The notes under the pieces were generated by a model. It was given only the letters and a program-made list of their open reading frames with translations, did no database searches and was not told where the DNA came from. The position numbers and the translations under genes were made by a program. Positions 20,283-30,182 of a DNA stretch of 64,000 nt are shown here, in pieces. Each line of letters begins with the position of its first letter. Positions within the stretch are counted from its first letter, which is position 1. The DNA is taken from NCBI RefSeq assembly GCF_034087045.1, contig NZ_CP139247.1, positions 5,916,001 through 5,980,000 on the forward strand, in the 5' to 3' direction. This stretch comes from Chitinophaga sancti. GTDB taxonomy: Bacteria; Bacteroidota; Bacteroidia; Chitinophagales; Chitinophagaceae.

Positions 20283-21035
20283 ATGAGCAATAAAGTAAAA
20301 CCTTGGTATAATGTATTTGGAGGCCGGTACACCGGCGAACAGCCTCCTTTTTACGAGCGGGAGGAGCTGCCATGGGTAAGGATTCTGGAAGATAACTGGG
20401 AAACCATCCGGGATGAAGTGACAGGACTGATGCAGGAAAAGCCGAACAGGCTACGGCCCTATTTCATTAATAAATCCATGTCTTTTCCTCCTAAAAAGTG
20501 GAAGACGATGGGATTGTATTTCTGGAAATTTACGATGCACGACAATTGCCGGAAATGCCCGGAAACAGTGAAGTTGATGAAACAGATTCCTAACCTGACT
20601 TCTTGTTCGCTGAGTGTATTGGAGGCAGGATCGAATATCAATCCGCATCAGGGGGATACCGATGCGATTATCCGCTGTCATCTGGGATTATCTGTCCCTG
20701 CTGCGCTACCGGATTGTGGATTCCAGGTATCCAGGGAGATACGTCCCTGGGAAAATGGGAAAGCCCTTCCCTTCTGTGATGCGCATACGCATACTGCCTG
20801 GAATCATTCTAATACGAGAAGGCTAATTCTTATCATTGATGTAATACGGCCGGAATTTGCCAGGCAGGAGAACATGATCTGTGCGCATGTACTCGCGTCT
20901 TCCGTATTACAAATGTTGTATCAGCGCTTTGCCTTCCTGGGACGGCAATCGGGCTACCTGAAAAAGAACCTTTACAACCTGCTGCGATATTCTATCTGGG
21001 TGGTATTACCCATTCAAAGATTTAAACTATTCTGA
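20283..21035 (+). CDS. Aspartyl/asparaginyl beta-hydroxylase-like dioxygenase
   Basis: 250 residues, starting 5 bases after the synthase stop, so surely cotranscribed and probably coupled. The family signature is clear: NPHQGDTDAIIRCHLGL with His122 and Arg131 corresponds to the HxG...RxHL metal/2-oxoglutarate motif of AspH-type enzymes, and the second metal ligand is His170 in HTAWNHSNTRRLILIID. These enzymes use Fe(II) and 2-oxoglutarate to hydroxylate Asp/Asn residues or small molecules. Next to a lipid-type synthase, the likely substrate is the product chain or an amino-acid conjugate of it; that is inference. Residues after about 210 form an amphipathic or membrane-leaning tail. Confidence 0.85.
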   Translation: MSNKVKPWYNVFGGRYTGEQPPFYEREELPWVRILEDNWETIRDEVTGLMQEKPNRLRPYFINKSMSFPPKKWKTMGLYFWKFTMHDNCRKCPETVKLMKQIPNLTSCSLSVLEAGSNINPHQGDTDAIIRCHLGLSVPAALPDCGFQVSREIRPWENGKALPFCDAHTHTAWNHSNTRRLILIIDVIRPEFARQENMICAHVLASSVLQMLYQRFAFLGRQSGYLKKNLYNLLRYSIWVVLPIQRFKLF

Positions 21036-21115
21036 TCGAACAGGCACTCCTCATCTATCGATGAGCTTTGTAATTGCAATTGGTATCTTCCAACATTTGT
21101 ATGGTTGACGATAAT

Positions 21116-21172
21116 ACAGGATAAACAACGCTCAATGTAGCCGTTGTTTACCCTGTATATTATTGTATTTTA
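21116..21172. terminator. Bidirectional terminator between convergent operons
   Basis: ACAGGATAAACAACG pairs with CGTTGTTTACCCTGT (one mismatch), followed on the plus strand by a T-rich tract. It lies between the end of the hydroxylase gene and the end of the GH62 gene. Confidence 0.8.
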
Positions 21173-22183
21173 TTGATAATTTCTGATCACTCCAAGATCG
21201 TATGGGATATTACCATAGTCGCCATAGCTTCCATTCGGCACACCCTGTATCAATAACTGACATCTGTCAATATTATCGATCTCCAATTTATCGTCAGTAC
21301 CGGAACGAATCACCTCTACATGAGAGACCTGGTCTGTCCATACTTCTGACAGGAAACGGAGGTTATCCCTCGCTGCCCACTTCTCTGCGACCTGTGTCCA
21401 GGTACCTCCCAACGAACTGGCTGTCCATAGCTCCTGGTAGCGGTTGATGTCTTCTACGATCATATAATACTTACCATCTGCCTTGCTTTTATAAACATGT
21501 ACTGCCTCAAATGTACTCGTGGCTGCTACAGTCGGCGCTTCCCAGTTATATGGGAAATTAGCCACAGTGGTTCTGCGTCTTTTTATAGTGCGTGACCCAT
21601 CCTGGGCAGAATAAAAACAATACACGTAGGTACCATCAGAAATACACCAGAAATCAATGCCATCCGTAAATCCCATGCTACTTACAGGTGTCCATGAACC
21701 GGGATTACCAACATCTGTGGACGTTGAAAAGGAAGCCCCTTGTCCACTCTGGTAAATCAGGAACCACTTGCCCTTTGCCGGAAACCAGAATACCTGGGGC
21801 GCACAGAAATATGAACCTGCATTCAATGCACTCATATAAGTACGGCTGGCAGTTTTAAGACCGGCAATAGAAGTAGCAGCTGCATACCCCATCCGCCAGA
21901 GACCTCCGGTTCCTTTATCACGACCTGTGTAAAAGAGATGATATTTTCCACCGGAGTAAACGATGGAAGGATCCTTCACCGCCAGATCGTCGAATGCTCC
22001 TGCAGGACCATCCAGGAAACACCTCGCATCTGCATACCAGGTAGGATTGGCTATTGCTGTGGCAGTTGCCGCCACCCTGTTTTTATCCGTTATCCCACCT
22101 GCGCCATCTAATGATTTTTTGGTACATGAAGCACACATGTGCAAACATGTAACCACCGCAGCTATGTATTGTAACTGTTTCAT
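21170..22183 (-). CDS. GH62 alpha-L-arabinofuranosidase, lipoprotein
   Basis: 337 residues with a lipoprotein signal (the lipobox Cys is in the MCASC stretch, about residue 20), so it is likely attached to the outer membrane. The body matches GH62, a five-bladed propeller family that removes arabinose side chains from arabinoxylan. Visible are LAVKDPSIVYSGGKYHLFYT with the invariant Asp71, GFTDGIDFWCISDGTYVYCF, and WTDQVSHVEVIRSG with LEIDNIDRCQLLIQG near the end. Length is normal for a single-domain GH62. It is the last gene of the xylan locus, 30 bases after GH30 on the minus strand, and shares the operon terminator. GH43 is the main alternative but lacks these specific segments. Confidence 0.85.
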   Translation of the reverse strand: MKQLQYIAAVVTCLHMCASCTKKSLDGAGGITDKNRVAATATAIANPTWYADARCFLDGPAGAFDDLAVKDPSIVYSGGKYHLFYTGRDKGTGGLWRMGYAAATSIAGLKTASRTYMSALNAGSYFCAPQVFWFPAKGKWFLIYQSGQGASFSTSTDVGNPGSWTPVSSMGFTDGIDFWCISDGTYVYCFYSAQDGSRTIKRRRTTVANFPYNWEAPTVAATSTFEAVHVYKSKADGKYYMIVEDINRYQELWTASSLGGTWTQVAEKWAARDNLRFLSEVWTDQVSHVEVIRSGTDDKLEIDNIDRCQLLIQGVPNGSYGDYGNIPYDLGVIRNYQ

Positions 22184-22213
22184 AGTTGTAACAATTATGC
22201 TGAAAGAATAGGA

Positions 22214-23464
22214 TCAGTTCGAAACCAGGGTTGTTATGCTGGATGCGGGCAGATTAATGCCAAATGCATTATTTGAAATACTCAGCGTACTTGCTGCAAG
22301 ATTAGAGGAACTCGTTGTTACATAACGACTGAAACTACTAACTGTTACACCACTGATTGTGAATGGCTGATAGGTTACAGCTGCATTGGTATTGATCGCT
22401 ACGATCACAATTTTTGATCCGTTCCTGTAAGCAGTCGTATATATACCGGTGCTGGGATTGGCCGCACAGGCAATTTTACTATAACCCGGCCGAACATACC
22501 TGGCAAAATGCGCCATCACATATCCTACCTTGGTGATTGCACTATTTTCGTCAATTGGACCATAAAACCGGCGGATATACCACCATACATAAGCGGCCCA
22601 ACCAGCTGTCATGCAATCATGAATCTCCTTAGCAGCATTCATAGCATTGGGCCAGTCATTGCCACTGATAGAAGAATTTGTGTAATGCTCTGTCATCCAT
22701 ACTGATTTGCCAATATTGCCTAAATTATAAGGTGTTTTACCATAAATGTGGCCGCTGACGAACAGTGTTTTGGATTTCGCAGTTGCATTGCTCAGGTAAG
22801 TGTTGATAAAAGTCTGATCCATATTAAATGGTTCAGGAGCCATGATCGGAGCACCGCAGTTATCACCATATGCCGCCACAAAGTTGGCCACTTCGGTAGC
22901 AGAAGCATGCATCCATTCTGATGCCAGGTAATTGGGTTCATTCCACGGAGACAATGCATAGACACCTCCTACGGCCTGTGTGTAAGCCCTTAAATGTGCT
23001 GCAAAATCACTCCATGAACTTGCCTTCAGGTAAGCACCGTCCATCATGGAAGAAGGGGCATTCCAAACAGTAGCGATCACCTTTGCACCAAAACCTTTTG
23101 CAGCATCGATTGTTGCCTTTTCGGCTGCAAACTGGCTACTATTGGCAGGGACCATTACCCGCAGAATACTCATCCCGATACCACTGCTGGTGGAAAAAGC
23201 TTTTGTTCGCTGATCGGCTGTTAAATCGCCTATCCAGATCGGCACACTCATTCCACCAAATCCCTGGATAGTTTGTTGGTAAGTGTTGGCATCGATGGTC
23301 GCTGTCGCCATCACACTTACATCTGCTGCAGCTTTTAAATCACCGGTCTGCTTATTGTCTACAGCAGATACATCTGCAGCCGGTTGTTTTGCACAGGAGC
23401 TAATCATTAAAATGAGGGAAAGAAAAGATACTCCCAGGTTGCTGAGAAAAGGGTTTGTTTTCAT
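22214..23464 (-). CDS. GH30 subfamily 8-type glucuronoxylanase, lipoprotein
   Basis: 416 residues with a lipoprotein signal (LILMISSCAKQ). The catalytic barrel begins with QTIQGFGGM. The acid/base is Glu176 in SPWNEPNYL and the nucleophile Glu259 in VWMTEHYTN. The stretch WWYIRRFYGPIDE and GYVMAHFARYVRPGY is characteristic of the XynC-like GH30_8 enzymes, which cleave the xylan backbone next to methyl-glucuronic acid branches. A C-terminal beta domain follows from about residue 340, as usual for the family. It lies between SusD and GH62 in the same minus-strand transcript and probably acts at the cell surface on long chains before import by SusC/SusD. Confidence 0.88.
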   Translation of the reverse strand: MKTNPFLSNLGVSFLSLILMISSCAKQPAADVSAVDNKQTGDLKAAADVSVMATATIDANTYQQTIQGFGGMSVPIWIGDLTADQRTKAFSTSSGIGMSILRVMVPANSSQFAAEKATIDAAKGFGAKVIATVWNAPSSMMDGAYLKASSWSDFAAHLRAYTQAVGGVYALSPWNEPNYLASEWMHASATEVANFVAAYGDNCGAPIMAPEPFNMDQTFINTYLSNATAKSKTLFVSGHIYGKTPYNLGNIGKSVWMTEHYTNSSISGNDWPNAMNAAKEIHDCMTAGWAAYVWWYIRRFYGPIDENSAITKVGYVMAHFARYVRPGYSKIACAANPSTGIYTTAYRNGSKIVIVAINTNAAVTYQPFTISGVTVSSFSRYVTTSSSNLAASTLSISNNAFGINLPASSITTLVSN

Positions 23465-23597
23465 AGTTACATTGTTAGTTTAATTAACTGTTTTTCAAAT
23501 GGCTATTATCAGGCCCACACGAGTTGTGTGAGCCTTTCATACGCCGCTAGATGGGTGGATTTTCTTTCATGGTTTTTCAATTTGATGGTTATATTTG

Positions 23598-25382
23598 TTA
23601 ATTGCTATACCATGGGTTTTGAGGAAATGCAGGTCCTTCTGTGACCAGGTCTATCTGCTGCTGAGGAATAGGTCTCAGCATATGTTCAGCTACAACATTG
23701 GCAGCTGCTTCATCGTTATATTTTTGAACCCTTGCAACAAGTGTTTTGGTTCTTGAAAGATCATACCACCTGTTGCATTCTCCATACAGTTCACGGGTGC
23801 GCTCATCCAGGATAAAATCAAGTGTCACCTCTGCAGCTGTAATTGTCTGTGCAGTGATGGCTGCCGCATACTGATCATCATTTTGCCCTGGTATGCGGGC
23901 CGCCCTCATCCTGAGCACATTTAACATATCTGCCGCCTGCTGCAATGTACCGCCGCCTTTCAGTGCTGCTTCCGCGGCGATGAGATATACTTCTGAAAAG
24001 CGGAACAGGATATAAGGTCTGTCAGAATAATCATTCATATCTGCTCTTGTTGAATCATCCCATTTTCTTAAAGATGGATACAGGAGACTGGTATAGGGTA
24101 CGGTGGCACCTGGCAGGTAATCCGGTTCAAAAATAATTCCCTTAAAAGCTGCTCTTTCAGCAGGTGTCACAATCCTGTCTGCCATCCAAATGGCTGTGTC
24201 TATGCCATTCACAAGGGTTCCCCTGGGTGTGGTTGCACCTGTTGTACCTTTCCCCGATGCAGCTACACTATTGGACAACCAAATGGTTTGAAATGAACCG
24301 TTATACCTCGAGTCCGTGGCCCTGTTGGCGAAAGCAACATTTAGTACATAGCGCATATTAGGCCTTATTCTTTGCCATGGACGGCCGTTTTGTACATCTC
24401 TTACACAAACATAAGCACCTCCTGCAGCAGGATAATTGGCATTCACAGTCGGATAGTTCGGCCGAAAAAAAAAGTTGGATTTGTTTTCTTTCAGGTTAGA
24501 TGCGCCGGTACCCGTCTGTGAGTTCTCGCCGAATTTCAGGTCTTTTGTATGTTCAATGACCATAAGCGTCTCCCTTCCATATTCATTACCTTCCAGGAAA
24601 CCCTGTGCAAATACAGGCCATAAATCAATCCCATAAGTAGTTTTATTATCGATGATGCTCTTTGCAGTGTTAAATGCATCTGTAAAATCACTTCCCTTTG
24701 CTGCTGAAGACCACCCTCTCCACAAGTAGGTTTTTGCAAGCAGGTACAGCGCTGTTGCTTTGAATGCTGGTTTACCCAACCCGGCGGATGGCTGATCGGG
24801 AAGACTGGCAGCTGCCTCCTTCAGATCGCTGATGATCGCATCATACACCTCAGCAATGGGCGCCCTGCTATCAGCTGCTGAAACGTCGGTGTTGAATGTA
24901 AGATGCAAAGGCACATCCCCAAAAGTTGTAAGCAGCTGGAAATAACAAAATGCCCGGAGAAATTTTGCCTGGGCCAGGAGCTGTCCTTTCTTAGTTTCAT
25001 CCATGCTCGCATCCGGTCCGAATTGCAAGACCCCGTTGGCGGTATTGATATCTATGTAAAGGGAATTCCAAAAACCACTGTAATCGTTCGTATTACTCTT
25101 CATCAGCAGAGAATAGGTAAAGTTATGCTGCACATCTGCTGCCCCACCCCTGATCATTTCATCAGTGCCTCCATTGAACAGCTGCGTAAAAATCTGTGTG
25201 CCCCAAAAACTGCGAAAAGAAGAGTAAATACCGGCCACACCGCCCTCTAAGCCTTCCGGCGTTTTGAAATAAGCAGGATCGATGGTAGCACGGGGTTGTT
25301 CTTCCAATATCTTTTTACAACCCGCAAACACTGTAAGTAATGACAATAAAAGTAGCCCGGATAATTTTATGTTGAATTTCAT
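23598..25382 (-). CDS. SusD/RagB-type glycan-binding lipoprotein
   Basis: 594 residues with a clear lipobox (TVFAGCKKILEEQP). The N-terminal ATIDPAYFKTPEGLEGGVAGIYSSFR and the TPR-like helices that follow (AQAKFLRAFCYFQLL, then AKTYLWRGWSS) are SusD hallmarks, and so is the C-terminal ILDERTRELYGECNRWYDLSR with LRPIPQQQIDL at the end. It sits on the outer membrane as the lid of the SusC transporter directly upstream on the same strand (18-base gap). The substrate, inferred from the enzymes around it, is xylan-derived oligosaccharide. Confidence 0.95.
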   Translation of the reverse strand: MKFNIKLSGLLLLSLLTVFAGCKKILEEQPRATIDPAYFKTPEGLEGGVAGIYSSFRSFWGTQIFTQLFNGGTDEMIRGGAADVQHNFTYSLLMKSNTNDYSGFWNSLYIDINTANGVLQFGPDASMDETKKGQLLAQAKFLRAFCYFQLLTTFGDVPLHLTFNTDVSAADSRAPIAEVYDAIISDLKEAAASLPDQPSAGLGKPAFKATALYLLAKTYLWRGWSSAAKGSDFTDAFNTAKSIIDNKTTYGIDLWPVFAQGFLEGNEYGRETLMVIEHTKDLKFGENSQTGTGASNLKENKSNFFFRPNYPTVNANYPAAGGAYVCVRDVQNGRPWQRIRPNMRYVLNVAFANRATDSRYNGSFQTIWLSNSVAASGKGTTGATTPRGTLVNGIDTAIWMADRIVTPAERAAFKGIIFEPDYLPGATVPYTSLLYPSLRKWDDSTRADMNDYSDRPYILFRFSEVYLIAAEAALKGGGTLQQAADMLNVLRMRAARIPGQNDDQYAAAITAQTITAAEVTLDFILDERTRELYGECNRWYDLSRTKTLVARVQKYNDEAAANVVAEHMLRPIPQQQIDLVTEGPAFPQNPWYSN

Positions 25383-25400
25383 AATAAGTTAATTTCAGGA

Positions 25401-28400
25401 TTAAAATTTCACATTAGCACCAAACATGTACTGCCTTGTAGGAGGGGTACCCATACCAACGGTGATAGCACGGGCCACCACTGGGGTTCCTCCCGCCGTA
25501 GATCCGACTGCGTTACCATTTCCATTACCTTCCGGATCTATACCCAGACCATCCCGCACCAATGGTGCCCAGAGGATAAATGGATTCTGGACTGCCAGGT
25601 AAAACCGCAATGAACTGAGCCCTATTTTACCGGTGATCTTCGAAGGGAGGTTATATCCCAGGTTGATAGACCGGACCTTTATAAATGACCCGTCCCGGTA
25701 AGACAAGGTGGAGGTATATTGCAATGCATCCCTGCTGGCATCAGGCTGGGGGAAATCATTGGTAGGGTTATCGGGTGTCCAGTAATTAACTTTGTATTGG
25801 TTTACGCGGCCGTTCATAAAGAATGGATAGCCAGCTGCACCACCGTCTGCAGTCAGGTAGGTAACTACCACAGTCTGGCCTATACGGCCAAAGGTCACAA
25901 TGTTCAGATCGAAATTTTTGTAGGTAAACCTGTTATTGAAACCAAATACAAAATTGGGTTGAAAATTGCCAATTACCTGGCGATCCTCCGCACCAATAGT
26001 ACCGTTGCCATTCACATCCTGGATTTTAATATCGCCGGGGGCAGCGCCATAAGTAGCCGCCTGGTCTTTTTCGTTCAACTGCCAGATACCTGTTTTCTTT
26101 ACGTCATAAATAACTGTCAGTGGTTGCCCTACATACCAACCATTACCAACATCCTGCTTTAATCCTGGTTGCAATGCAACAATCTTTTCTCTTGCCATGG
26201 AAAAATTAAGATCTGTACTCCAGGTAAATCCGCTACGGGTTTTTATATTCAGGCTGCTAAGCGTGATTTCCAGCCCATGTCCTGCTGTCTTTCCCTGGTT
26301 CACAAGCACAGAATTGGCCCCACTGCTCCTTGGTAATTCCTTGCTTAAAAGTATATCCCTTGTATTGACATTATAATATTCTACTGCACCACTTATACGG
26401 TTGTCAAACAGACCAAAGTCGATGCCTAAATTGTATCCCCTCGTAGATTCCCACGTAAGCTTCGGATTAGGCAACGTATTGATCAGGTACCCTGATACAT
26501 AGTTTATATTGGCTGAGGTACCGGACCCATAATTGTAAAAATTGGAAGAAAGACTACCTATTGTTGTATAGGGCGCAATGGTCTGGTTCGAACTGACACC
26601 CCATCCTACACGAAGTTTGAGGTTATTTATCCATTTTACATCATGCATGAATGCTTCGTTTGCCATGTTCCAGCCTGCTGATATGGCCGGATACGTAAAC
26701 CACTGGTTGCCGGGAGCCAGTACAGAAGCGCCATCTGCACGCACAGTAGCCGTTAACATATACCTGTCATTATAGGTATAAAAGATACGTCCCATATAAG
26801 ACAACAATCCCCTGTTACTGTAACCGGAGGCATTCGCCGTGAGTGAATTCGCTAATTGTAAATTATAATCCTGGATATAGTCTGCCGGCACACCTTGTCC
26901 GTTGATCTGCTGACTTTGATTGTAGTTCTTTACCACTTCGTGCAATGCTGTCACCTGGATTTTATGCTTTTCTGCAAAAGTCTTTTCGTAAGTAAGTGAA
27001 TTATCGATAGTATAACTCCATGTCTCGTCGTTTGACTGACTAAGGGTAGCACCTGCTGTAGTTGTATTGGTATTAAATACGGTGCCGGGCCCATTATAGT
27101 TATTGTTCATTGTCTGGATCCAGTCAAGTGCCAGGCTGGATTTCAGTTTCAATCCTTTTATGATCTCCAGCTCTCCGTATACATTCGTCAATGTTCTGAA
27201 CCGGCGGGTGCGGGCTTTTATCTTATCATTGTTCCCGATAGATGTGAGAGGGCTGATCTGCTGCGCATCATTGGACTGCTGTATGGCAGGTTGAAAATTG
27301 ATACTGCCATCCTCATTGTACGGCAGGTATAGCGGGCTCAGTCTCGTTGCTGAACCCAAAGCGCTGGTGTTGATACGATTGGCCCAGCTCATAGTATTGG
27401 TGGTAGTGAGTCCAACTTTTAAACGTTCACTCATTTTGTGATCAATAGCAATATGAAAGGATCCCCTGTCGAATCGCTGATCCGGTATGATACCCGTTTC
27501 CCGAAATACACCAAACCCGAAGCTGTATAGTGTGGTTTCATTGCCACCCACTACGCTCACATTATGGTCTGTGCGGATAGCGGTAGTTAGCAATAGTTTT
27601 TGCCAATCAGTATTTACACCATTAGCCAGGTTCTCCTGCTCAATGGGTGTTAGTGCATTGGGGTTGGGATTATTGGGATTAGGCTGGCCCTGTTTAGCTG
27701 CGTCCTTGAAGGCGGCATATTCCTGCCCGCTAAACAGCTTATATGTATTCATGGCTTCTGACAAGCCGATATAGCCATCGTAACTGGTAACAGATTTTCC
27801 CGGACGGCCTCTTCTTGTAGTAATGATAATCACCCCACCAGATCCACGGGAACCGTAAATGGCAGTAGCAGAAGCATCTTTCAGCACATCGATCGTACTA
27901 ATATCATTTGGATTGATATCATTTATACTGCCTCCGGAAAGCGGTATACCATCTATCACCACCAAGGGGCCATTCTGCGCATTATTAGCAGAAGCACCTG
28001 ATGCCAGGGAGCGGTTTCCCCTGATCCTGATCTCACCGCCGGTACCTATACTGGAACCATTGTTGACAATGTCAATCCCTGCAGCCCTTCCCTGGAGCTG
28101 ATTATACACGTTTGGACTCCCCAATTCCCGGAGTGTTTCTCCTTTCACAGATACGGTGGCCCCTGTTACATCTTTCTTTTTTGCCGTTCCATATCCAATT
28201 ACCACCACCTGTTCCAGGTCGCTGATCGTGGGTTTCATCGAAACATTGATGACGGTCTGCCGGTTCACATTTACCTCCCGGTTCATAAATCCTACTGAAG
28301 TAATGATTAAGGTAGCGGTAGCAGGAGTGTTGATTTTATAATACCCTTCATCGTTACTGAGCACTCCCATCTTTGTGCCTTTCACCTGGATGCTGGCTCC

Positions 28401-28568
28401 AGGGATCACGTTGCCATCTTCGGCGGTAATGCGGCCGCTGACGGTAATTTGTTGTCCTACCCCATAAGAACTGCCCCAAATGAAAATAAATAACAGCATC
28501 GTTATCCTCAACAACAGGCTGATTGAGGGCGATATCTTCTGTAAGTGATGCGTAAAAGAAAAATTCAT
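25401..28568 (-). CDS. SusC/RagA-type TonB-linked outer-membrane transporter
   Basis: The open frame runs to 28655, but I place the start at 28568 (MNFSFTHHLQKISPS), 1055 residues, because the upstream 29 residues are basic and unlike a signal, while the chosen start gives a normal hydrophobic signal (LLLRITMLLFIFIWG). A carboxypeptidase-like domain follows (VSGRITAEDGNVIPGASIQV), then the TonB box region LEQVVVIGYG, the plug (NQLQGRAAGIDIV, VIDGIPLSGGSINDINP, LKDASATAIYGSRG) and a long beta barrel. No anti-sigma-interacting STN domain is present, which fits control by the hybrid sensor of the locus and not by a sigma/anti-sigma pair. It imports xylan oligosaccharides with SusD. Confidence 0.95.
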   Translation of the reverse strand: MNFSFTHHLQKISPSISLLLRITMLLFIFIWGSSYGVGQQITVSGRITAEDGNVIPGASIQVKGTKMGVLSNDEGYYKINTPATATLIITSVGFMNREVNVNRQTVINVSMKPTISDLEQVVVIGYGTAKKKDVTGATVSVKGETLRELGSPNVYNQLQGRAAGIDIVNNGSSIGTGGEIRIRGNRSLASGASANNAQNGPLVVIDGIPLSGGSINDINPNDISTIDVLKDASATAIYGSRGSGGVIIITTRRGRPGKSVTSYDGYIGLSEAMNTYKLFSGQEYAAFKDAAKQGQPNPNNPNPNALTPIEQENLANGVNTDWQKLLLTTAIRTDHNVSVVGGNETTLYSFGFGVFRETGIIPDQRFDRGSFHIAIDHKMSERLKVGLTTTNTMSWANRINTSALGSATRLSPLYLPYNEDGSINFQPAIQQSNDAQQISPLTSIGNNDKIKARTRRFRTLTNVYGELEIIKGLKLKSSLALDWIQTMNNNYNGPGTVFNTNTTTAGATLSQSNDETWSYTIDNSLTYEKTFAEKHKIQVTALHEVVKNYNQSQQINGQGVPADYIQDYNLQLANSLTANASGYSNRGLLSYMGRIFYTYNDRYMLTATVRADGASVLAPGNQWFTYPAISAGWNMANEAFMHDVKWINNLKLRVGWGVSSNQTIAPYTTIGSLSSNFYNYGSGTSANINYVSGYLINTLPNPKLTWESTRGYNLGIDFGLFDNRISGAVEYYNVNTRDILLSKELPRSSGANSVLVNQGKTAGHGLEITLSSLNIKTRSGFTWSTDLNFSMAREKIVALQPGLKQDVGNGWYVGQPLTVIYDVKKTGIWQLNEKDQAATYGAAPGDIKIQDVNGNGTIGAEDRQVIGNFQPNFVFGFNNRFTYKNFDLNIVTFGRIGQTVVVTYLTADGGAAGYPFFMNGRVNQYKVNYWTPDNPTNDFPQPDASRDALQYTSTLSYRDGSFIKVRSINLGYNLPSKITGKIGLSSLRFYLAVQNPFILWAPLVRDGLGIDPEGNGNGNAVGSTAGGTPVVARAITVGMGTPPTRQYMFGANVKF

Positions 28569-28790
28569 AATCGTGGTTTTTTTCAGTTTTTCTAAAAAAT
28601 GTAGTCCCCGCCCTGCATGCTTAGGGCGCAGGGATCCTGATGCCGTAAAAGGCATATATAAATCGGTTCTACTGTCGTAGCAGGGAATTGGTTGATATTT
28701 CCATCAGTGCCAGGTGTTTTCCCAATGGAAGGCAGTTAATTCATAACATCGGTGCTTAAAATTTCAGGGCTACAGTTGTATCATTTGTCG

Positions 28791-29918
28791 TCATTTTGTT
28801 CCAGTACCAGGTTGAAGTGCTACTACTTTATTAAAAGCCATTTTTGGATTGAATTGTCTGTCAAACAACAAGGGATAATTTGTTCTGCCTGGCACCGGCC
28901 AGTTATTTAACCAGGAATCCCCATCATTGACACCCCAGAAGGTGACCCGGCTTATCTTATCCTTGTACTTCAGGAAAAGCCGGAATAAATTCTCGTAATC
29001 CCCGGCCAGTTGTTGTTGTACGCTGTCAGGCAGAGAACCGGAATAGGGGTTCAGTATACTGTTATACGCTTTCTGCTGGTTAACGTCTGCCCCTTCTACA
29101 CCTTTGGGATCTGGCAATACGCTGATGTCCAGTTCTGTGAACATTACATCAATTCCCAAAGCAGAGAATTCCAGGATACTCTCTTCAATATCCTTTAAAG
29201 GAACCTTGCCCAGGTGCCAGTGCCCCTGTATACCTACACCATCTATACGGGTACCCGCTGCCTGTATTTTCCGGATGAGCGCCACCGCCCCCGCACGTTT
29301 ATCGGGCTGTTCTATGTTATAATCATTATAATATAATTTTGTATGCCTGGCAGCTTTCCCTGCAAGTTGAAATGCCTCCACGACATAATCATCGCCAAGG
29401 GATCTCAGGAATAAGGATTTACGCATTGTACCGTCCTCATTAAGGGCTTCATTCACTACATCCCAGGAATACACCTTCCCGTCATACCGGGAAGCAATAA
29501 TACTGATATGGTCTTTAAAGAACTGATGCAGCGAATCCTTATCATGCATCTGCAATACAAATGCGGGTAACTGGCTGTGCCATATAAGCGTATGTGCATT
29601 AATCTGCATATGGTGCTGCTGACCATAAGAAATGATCTTATCTGTCTCTGTAAAATTATACCGGCCCCATTCCGGGTGTATCAATGCAGCCTTCATGTCA
29701 TTTTCAGGCGTGAGGGTATTAAACTGCCTGGATATAAATGCAGTTACCATGGGATCAGTCTCATTTATCTGGTGCCTGTTAAGTGCGGCACCCACCATAA
29801 AATCCTCTTTAAAGACGGTTTTCAGAGAAGGAATTTTGCCCGTAGAAAACTGGCTGTTACTACCTGTACAAATGCAACAGATAAAAACTATAAGGACAAA
29901 GGAAATTATTTTATCCAT
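28791..29918 (-). CDS. GH10 endo-1,4-beta-xylanase
   Basis: 375 residues with an N-terminal hydrophobic signal; a Cys pair (FICCICTG) could be a lipobox. The family signatures are unambiguous: FNTLTPENDMK, INAHTLIWHSQLP, acid/base Glu157 in WDVVNEAL, and nucleophile Glu262 in FTELDISVLP. It cuts internal beta-1,4 xylosidic bonds. It is transcribed after the hybrid sensor gene and before SusC, 222 bases upstream of the SusC start, so a separate promoter for the SusC operon may lie in that gap. A short perfect hairpin (TGCCTGC/GCAGGCA) sits about 40 bases before its start codon. Confidence 0.95.
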   Translation of the reverse strand: MDKIISFVLIVFICCICTGSNSQFSTGKIPSLKTVFKEDFMVGAALNRHQINETDPMVTAFISRQFNTLTPENDMKAALIHPEWGRYNFTETDKIISYGQQHHMQINAHTLIWHSQLPAFVLQMHDKDSLHQFFKDHISIIASRYDGKVYSWDVVNEALNEDGTMRKSLFLRSLGDDYVVEAFQLAGKAARHTKLYYNDYNIEQPDKRAGAVALIRKIQAAGTRIDGVGIQGHWHLGKVPLKDIEESILEFSALGIDVMFTELDISVLPDPKGVEGADVNQQKAYNSILNPYSGSLPDSVQQQLAGDYENLFRLFLKYKDKISRVTFWGVNDGDSWLNNWPVPGRTNYPLLFDRQFNPKMAFNKVVALQPGTGTK

Positions 29919-30182
29919 AATGCCTGACTTTTAAAGTATTGTGCTACTCATGTATATGCCTGCAGTGCAGGCAGACAGGTGAGGTAACCAGGTAGCATTC
30001 AATCAGATTTATTTTGGTTTACTGGTCGTGGAAATCACAGGAGCGAATCTAGGATGACAGGCGCAGTATCAGTAGCTTATTTGTTAAAATGAATAGCACA
30101 AATGTTTAAAAGCAAAATCATTATCTCTATCATTACTCTTAAACAACACTTAATGCATAAAATAAAACTTCATATAACCCCA

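Noticed and set aside
28569..28655. 29-residue N-terminal extension of the SusC frame
   Set aside because: Basic and unlike a signal peptide; the Met at 28568 gives a normal one.
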